A stretch of DNA of 45,000 nucleotides, taken from assembly GCA_963575745.1 (NCBI GenBank), contig CAUYUJ010014549.1, positions 105,001-150,000 of the forward strand, read 5' to 3'. Positions 40,357-45,000 of the stretch are shown piece by piece. Position 1 is the stretch's first letter; every line of letters begins with the position of its first letter. Below the pieces are notes generated by a model. The model saw only the letters and a program-made list of their open reading frames with translations. It was not told where the DNA came from and ran no database searches. A program made the translations under genes and the position numbers. The stretch comes from Prorocentrum cordatum. Its lineage: Eukaryota; Sar; Dinophyceae; Prorocentrales; Prorocentraceae.

Positions 40357-41769
40357 GTGAGCATGATGTCCGCGGAGCTGCTGGGCACCCTGGAAAGAGT
40401 GGTCAGTGGCGCTGTCCGTGCCAGGGGCACGTGCAAGAAGAGGGCGGGGGAATTGCATCGCGCCTTCGGGGGAGTGAACGTGGTCATGTGCGCTGATTTT
40501 TGGCAGTTGCACCCCGTGACGGGCACCTTCCTGGCATCCAACCCCCTGGACGTGCCCGCAGGGTGCGCGCACCGCGCGTTGGAGCTGTTCTGGCAAGACG
40601 GCGTCGATAGCGTGCGATCCTTGTGGCAGTTGACCGAATTGATGAGGTGTGACGATGCATGGTGCAACTCGTTTCTGGGCCAGTGCAGAGTTGGAAATCT
40701 CAGCATGGAGGACTACAGCTACTTCCACGGGCTCCCGACGTTGACGTCCCCGAGCGCGGGTAACTGCGTTTGCAACGACGACGTGGTGGACGACCCAGTA
40801 CTGGGCCCGTATCGCAAGACTTGGGGGGGGCGCTTCACCGGAGGGTGCGCCGACATGGCGGCGCTTCTGAACTCGCCGGAGGGCGAGTGCGAAGAGTGCC
40901 GTGCGGAGCGAGGCAAGAGACACATAGTTCTAACCGACACGGACTCGCTGGCGCCAGAGCTTCGCATGAACCCATTCTGCGGCGCACCTGCTCTGTACAC
41001 TTTCAACGTGCCCAGGTACTTCGCGACGAACCTGCGCGCGAGGGAGTTTGCCAAGCAGAAGAACGTGCAGCTCTCGTGGTGCTACGCTCGAGATGTGCCG
41101 CTGCATCCAGGAGATCGCGATCTGCCGAGAGAGAAGTTGGACGAGAAGTTGTTCTCCTGGCTGAGGAGGCGCGACCAGGAGACGGGCAACATTCCGAGCA
41201 TCTACCCATTGGCCAAAGGCATGCCCATTCGGTTGACGGACAACGTCGACCGAAGCAGACAACTCTACAGGCACCGAAAGGGAGTGATTTACGGATGGAC
41301 TCTGAAGCCTGATTGCAGTCCCCAGGAGATCGAGGGGGAGTTCGTATTGGATAGGTTGCCCTTGGTTATTTATATCCATTCCCCAGAAGCACAGTGGAGC
41401 ATAGGGAAGCTGCCGACGGGCGCATGCCCGTTGAAGCGGAGATCCAGGACCTGGAAGGTCAACAAGCACACGGGCATCGAAGCCCGACGCACGGGGTTCT
41501 GGATTCTCCCCGGCTTCGCTTCCACCGCTCACATGATCCAGGGGGCGACGTTGGAAGCGGCATTCGCGGACCTGCAGCATTGGTCCAGCAGGGCGTCCAT
41601 GACAGCTCAGATTGCTGCCTACGTATGCTTGTCCAGAGTGAAGCGATTGCCAAACATCTGCGTCATGCAGCCGTTCTCGACTTTTCTGTTCGGCCTCGGC
41701 AACCCAGTGGGGCCCGAGCGACTGATGCGGAAGCTCTGGCCAGATCACAGCAGACGAGGCGGCCCATGA
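40357..41769 (+). CDS. C-terminal half of the PIF1-type helicase
   Basis: VSMMSAELLGTLERVVSGAV completes the Walker B area. GGVNVVMCADFWQLHPV is the PIF1 motif III (GDFxQLPPV type, with His for Pro). SLWQLTELMR, then GMPIRLTDNVDRSRQLYRHR with GVIYGW match the insertion and motif IV area. LPGFASTAHMIQGATLEAAFADL is the motif V block (TIHKSQG type, with MIQG) and AYVCLSRVKRLPNICVM is motif VI with its Arg finger. All helicase motifs are therefore present once intron E is removed. The frame ends at 41769, but sequence in the +1 frame from about 41726 continues the protein, so the true C-terminus is the CxxC tail. Confidence 0.82.
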   Translation: MSMMSAELLGTLERVVSGAVRARGTCKKRAGELHRAFGGVNVVMCADFWQLHPVTGTFLASNPLDVPAGCAHRALELFWQDGVDSVRSLWQLTELMRCDDAWCNSFLGQCRVGNLSMEDYSYFHGLPTLTSPSAGNCVCNDDVVDDPVLGPYRKTWGGRFTGGCADMAALLNSPEGECEECRAERGKRHIVLTDTDSLAPELRMNPFCGAPALYTFNVPRYFATNLRAREFAKQKNVQLSWCYARDVPLHPGDRDLPREKLDEKLFSWLRRRDQETGNIPSIYPLAKGMPIRLTDNVDRSRQLYRHRKGVIYGWTLKPDCSPQEIEGEFVLDRLPLVIYIHSPEAQWSIGKLPTGACPLKRRSRTWKVNKHTGIEARRTGFWILPGFASTAHMIQGATLEAAFADLQHWSSRASMTAQIAAYVCLSRVKRLPNICVMQPFSTFLFGLGNPVGPERLMRKLWPDHSRRGGP

Positions 41770-42868
41770 ATGGGGTACGCTTGATGACGAGGCCGCTGAA
41801 GCGGAGAAGGTGGACCCCATGGCGAGGAAGCACCTGTGCGCCTGCTGCTACCTCAAAGGGGAGCAGGAGTACATGCTCGACGCCCGCGACTTCGGCATGA
41901 AAGCAGCCGCCGACTTCTACGAGAAGTACGTGTCGCAGGGGAGGTGGACGAGATGCATGGACTGCGCGCGCGAGGTCGGCGCAAGGCCTCCTCGGGCTGC
42001 GCGGGCGGCCGAGGATTCCCAAAGAATGCCCGATGGAATCGTTGCAAGGACAGACCCGCCAGATCATTCAATATGCAAGCGGCGCGTGGAACGTGATTAC
42101 TGGAAGAAGAGCCTGACCCCGCAGAGCCGCGGGTGTGCTGCTTGCAAAGATGTGTTTGACGAAGGCGTGTGGGGCGCGGCTATTATGAAACATCATCGGC
42201 ATGGCAATAGAGACCTCGCGTGCCCGGGCTGCGCACAGCGAGGGTTCGCACCCGGCAACATCGACGAGCACCAGTGCGAAGATTGCTTGGAGCATTTGGG
42301 CAGCCTCGCGTTCGACAAGTACGTGCTGTACAACGCGAAGAGGCGGGAGCAGGCCCGCGCGGTGTGCCTGGACTGTCAGACGAAGCTGCGGTGTGGGAAA
42401 TGTACAACGGCGTTTGAACTGAAGTACTGGTCGAAGTCTGAACGCAAGAATCACACGTCTTCGAAGGGCACAATTTTGGTTTGCAAGGCATGCCGTGCGC
42501 TAGGATTCGACCCGACGGATCTGGAGACGTACATGTGCCAGAGGTGCACTTGCAGGTTCGGCGCCCGGAAGTTCAACCAAACGCTACTGAAGCATCACAA
42601 GTATCACAATCGCATGAGGCTACAGTGCAAGGAGTGCGTCGCTGACGTCGAAGAAAGAGTGCGCCACCTGCGCAAAGCGCTGCAGAAGAGCCGGCGAAAG
42701 TGCAAGTGCCATTGCCGCATTCACCAGGACAAATGCCCGCTGACCCCCGTCTTTTTCGGAGAGAAACGCTGGCCGGGCAGCGACGGAGCGATATCCGCCG
42801 ACGACCGCAAGTTCTTGGACGAGTTGCAACCGATGCCAGAATGGTGGAGCAAAGCCTGGGGACGATGA
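41726..42868 (+). CDS. C-terminal CxxC zinc-ribbon tail of the Helitron-like protein
   Basis: Frame differs by +1 from the helicase; the switch must lie between 41726 and 41769, giving ITADEAAHEWGTLDDEAAEA before VDPMARKHLCACC. The tail has about ten CxxC pairs: CACC, CMDC, CAAC, CPGC, CEDC, CLDC, CGKC, CKAC, CQRC and CKEC, several followed by a Lys-His-His or Lys-Tyr segment (LLKHHKYHNRM), then a KCKCHCRIH end. It looks like a run of tandem zinc ribbons, perhaps for nucleic-acid binding. It could start independently at ATG 41810, but the intact reading upstream and tight linkage favour one protein. It ends at TGA 42868. Confidence 0.72.
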   Translation, partial: CGSSGQITADEAAHEWGTLDDEAAEAEKVDPMARKHLCACCYLKGEQEYMLDARDFGMKAAADFYEKYVSQGRWTRCMDCAREVGARPPRAARAAEDSQRMPDGIVARTDPPDHSICKRRVERDYWKKSLTPQSRGCAACKDVFDEGVWGAAIMKHHRHGNRDLACPGCAQRGFAPGNIDEHQCEDCLEHLGSLAFDKYVLYNAKRREQARAVCLDCQTKLRCGKCTTAFELKYWSKSERKNHTSSKGTILVCKACRALGFDPTDLETYMCQRCTCRFGARKFNQTLLKHHKYHNRMRLQCKECVADVEERVRHLRKALQKSRRKCKCHCRIHQDKCPLTPVFFGEKRWPGSDGAISADDRKFLDELQPMPEWWSKAWGR

Positions 42869-42969
42869 GGTGCGGCGCGGAGGCCGTCGGCCCAGACGTG
42901 TTACTGGGGACACTATCCCTGGGTAGAGTGAGACTGAAGACGGGATGTCGCCTCAATGGACTCGAGGGT

Positions 42970-43935
42970 TTCTCTGCGCTTCTGAAGTCTTGCAGCCGAC
43001 GTGCTTCGGAGAGCATGGGATCGTGTAGGAGGAGCGGAGATTCTCGGCGCGGACGTTTAGATGCCCTGGTTTCTCTGCGCCCCTGAATTCTTGCAGCCGA
43101 CGTGCTTCGGAGAGCGTGGGATCGTGTAGGAGGAGCGGAGATTCTCGGCGTGGACGTTTAGATGCCCCGGTTTCTCTGCGCTTCTGAATTCTTGCAGCCG
43201 ACGTGCTTCGGAGAGCATGGGATCGTGTAGGAGGAGCGGAGATTCTCGGCGTGGACGTTTAGATGCCCCGGTTTCTCTGCGCTTCTGAATTCTTGCAGCC
43301 GACATGCTTCGGAGAGCATGGGATCGTGTAGGAGGAGCGGAGATTCTCGGCGTGGACGTTTAGATGCCCCGGTTTCTCTGCGCTCCTGAATTCTTGCAGC
43401 CGACATGCTTCGGAGAGCATGGGATCGTGTAGGAGGAGCGGAGATTCTCGGCGTGGACGTTTAGATGCCCCGGTTTCTCTGCGCTCCTGAATTCTTGCAG
43501 CCGACATGTTTCGGAGAGCATGGGATCGTGTAGGAGCGGAGATTCTCGGCGTGGACGTTTAGATGCCCCGGTTTCTCTGCGCTTCTGAATTCTTGCAGCC
43601 GACGAGATCCGGAGAGGCTTGGGTCGTGTAGGAGGAGCGGAGATTCTCGGCGTGGACGTTTAGATGCCCCGGTTTCTCTGCGCCCCTGAATTCTTGCAGC
43701 CGACATGCTTCGGAGAGCATGGGATCGTGTAGGAGGAGCGGAGATTCTCGGCGTGGACGTTTAGATGCCCCGGTTTCTCTGCGCTCCTGAATTCTTGCAG
43801 CCGACATGTTTCGGAGAGCATGGGATCGTGTAGGAGCGGAGATTCTCGGCGTGGACGTTTAGATGCCCCGGTTTCTCTGCGCTCCTGAATTCTTACAGCC
43901 GACGAGATCCGGAGAGGCTTGGATCGTGTAGGTCG
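42970..43935. repeat. 101-bp satellite, 10 copies, with a 300-bp higher-order unit
   Basis: TTGCAGCCGAC recurs at about 42990, 43090, 43191, 43292, 43393, 43494, 43592, 43693, 43794 and 43892. Two monomers are 98 bp (AGG deleted in GTGTAGGAGCGG). The order normal, 98-bp, GAGATCCGG-variant occurs twice in a row 300 bp apart. Most monomers contain CATGCT-TCGGAG-AGCATG, a 6-bp-stem hairpin. It begins about 100 bp after the stop of the Helitron-like gene. Confidence 0.93.
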
Positions 43936-43954
43936 AAAGCGCGCTCCGATGCTC

Positions 43955-44105
43955 GTTCGGGCCCTTCTTCCTGGTGTGAGTCGTTCGGGCTCTTCGTGGT
44001 GTGAGTCGTTCGGGCTCTTCGTCCTGGTGAGAGTCGTTCGGGCTTCTCGTGGTGTGAGTTGTTCGGGCCCCTCATCCTGGTGCGAGTCGTTCGGGCTCCT
44101 CGTGG
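43955..44105 (+). repeat. GTCGTTCGGG array, short block
   Basis: Five to six monomers, then a short CCTCTTGGGG block at 44103-44150. 44150-44450 holds no supported gene; a 75-bp near repeat (ACAGCTTGCTGG at about 44231 and 44306) is the only structure seen. Confidence 0.88.
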
Positions 44106-44454
44106 AGCCTCTTGGGGGCCTCTTGGAGGCTCTCGGGGCCTCTGGGGGTCCTGACGGATGTAGGGTTGCTCCAATGGTGGATGTGCCACTACACGTTGTC
44201 CGTGGCGCCTCAGGTGGCTTGTACTGTAGGACACAGCTTGCTGGCGGAACGTGTACTACACTCAGCTGGTCCACGTACGCTTCACGTATGGGTCTACTAT
44301 AGGAAACAGCTTGCTGGTGGCACTTGTATTGTAGACGGCTGAAGCTCGTACTGTAGTTCGCGGGTGCTGGATTCTGCATATGTGATGGTGTTTGTTATCT
44401 TGTTCTGGTGAAAATGCTGGTTATTCTACTCAGTTTTAGTTCATTGGTGCGAAG

Positions 44455-44840
44455 AGTCGTTCCGGCTCCTCGTGGTGTGAGTCGTTGGGGCCCCTCGTCC
44501 TTCCTTGTGTGATTGCTTCGGGCCCCTCATTGTGTGTGAGTCGTTCGGGCTCCTCGTGGTGTGAGTCGTTCGGGCCCCTCGTCCTGGTGTGCGTCGTTCG
44601 GGCCCCCTCTTGTGTGTGAGTCGCTCGGGCTCCTCGTGGTGTGAGTCGTTCGGGCCCCTCGTCCTGGTGAGACTCGTTCGGGCGCCTCCTTGCGTGTGAG
44701 TCGTTCGGGCTCCTCGTGGTGTGAGTCGTTCGGGCCGCTCGTCCTGGTGTGAGTCGCTCGGGCCCTTCCTTGTGTGTGAGTCGTTCCGGCTCCTCGTGGT
44801 GTGAGTCGTTGGGGCCCCTCGTCCTGGGGTGAGTCGTTCG
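44455..44840 (+). repeat. GTCGTTCGGG array, right end
   Basis: A, B and C monomers again, in the same orientation as 24420-25165 and intron B. Confidence 0.92.
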
Positions 44841-44844
44841 GGGT

Positions 44845-44940
44845 CCTCGTGGGGCCTCTTGGGGGCTTCGTGGAGGCTCTTGGGGCCTCTTGGGGGCCTC
44901 TTGGGGGCCTCTTGGGGGCCTCTTGGGGCGAAGAAGGCCT
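44845..44940 (+). repeat. CCTCTTGGGGG minisatellite, right end
   Basis: Short block directly after the array, repeating the pairing seen at 20230 and 30370. The final 60 bp are unassigned. Confidence 0.9.
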
Positions 44941-45000
44941 CCCCTAATCTTGCAGGTTTACAGTGCCACGGGAGGGCCTCCAGAGGTAATGCAAGAGTTC

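Larger units (their letters stand above)
25477..43935 (+). mobile_element. Helitron-like rolling-circle transposon gene region
   Basis: Coding blocks run in one orientation: OTU protease, Cys-rich segments, HUH Rep nuclease, PIF1 helicase, CxxC tail. A Rep nuclease fused to a PIF1-family helicase is the hallmark of Helitrons, and an OTU protease is found in some Helitron-like lineages. The outer limits are set here by the SL relicts and the end of the 101-bp satellite, not by identified transposon ends; no 5'-TC / 3'-CTRR termini were confirmed. Confidence 0.72.

Noticed and set aside
42970-43935. CRISPR-like array
   Set aside because: The whole 101-bp unit is conserved with no variable spacers; this is a satellite.

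Overview
The window looks like nuclear DNA of a dinoflagellate. Four lines of sequence point there. First, a tandem series of dinoflagellate spliced-leader (DinoSL) relicts sits at 25477-25528, just upstream of a large gene. Second, that gene is interrupted by introns that look like inserted DNA elements with terminal inverted repeats and short target duplications (introner-like elements). Third, the gene content is retroelement and rolling-circle transposon genes of types I associate with dinoflagellates. Fourth, more than half of the window is satellite and minisatellite DNA. No bacterial operon, rRNA or tRNA gene was seen. Genus cannot be decided from the window alone.

Layout. 1-9150 is almost entirely repeats: a CCTTCC/GGAAGG palindromic family, CAT microsatellite, a 160-bp satellite, purine-rich DNA, an ~88-bp degenerate satellite, a ~60-bp GC-rich satellite, a 53-bp satellite and an AATAG-rich decayed array. 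9500-10870 holds a frameshifted Penelope-like reverse transcriptase. 11990-12115 has a minus-strand protein kinase tail fragment. 12714-17703 is a minus-strand DIRS-like retrotransposon: small ORF, reverse transcriptase, RNase H, tyrosine recombinase and a broken methyltransferase-like module, followed by a 133-bp direct repeat pair. 17822-19460 is a 73-bp satellite and a GAGGCT satellite. 19613-19706 is a 94-nt T tract. 19830-25165 is dominated by arrays of a GTCGTTCGGG-containing repeat that changes orientation twice.

25621-42868 is best read as one plus-strand gene of a Helitron-like (rolling-circle) transposon. In order it encodes an OTU-type cysteine protease domain, a basic linker, Cys-rich zinc-binding segments, an HUH Rep endonuclease (HYH motif, paired tyrosines), a PIF1-type helicase and a C-terminal tail with about ten CxxC motifs. 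It is cut by an intron at 28459-30939 (GT-AG, element-like, 5-bp duplication), one at about 32053-33009 (14-bp perfect inverted repeats), a 1.5-kb insertion at 33581-35106, an intron at 36495-38221 (GA-AG, 22-bp inverted repeats, 5-bp duplication, with a second copy of the 1.5-kb element nested in it) and one at 39607-40356 (GT-AG). The joins at 28459-30939, 36495-38221 and 39607-40356 restore reading frame exactly. Two in-frame stops (31570, 38656) and three frame changes suggest this copy is decaying, or that some further processing is missed.

42970-43935 is a 101-bp satellite whose typical monomer carries a small hairpin. The remainder to 45000 is more GTCGTTCGGG and CCTCTTGGG arrays. The most interesting inference is a history: a gene that passed through trans-spliced mRNA and was reinserted (several rounds, from the SL relicts) later gained introns by insertion of TIR elements.
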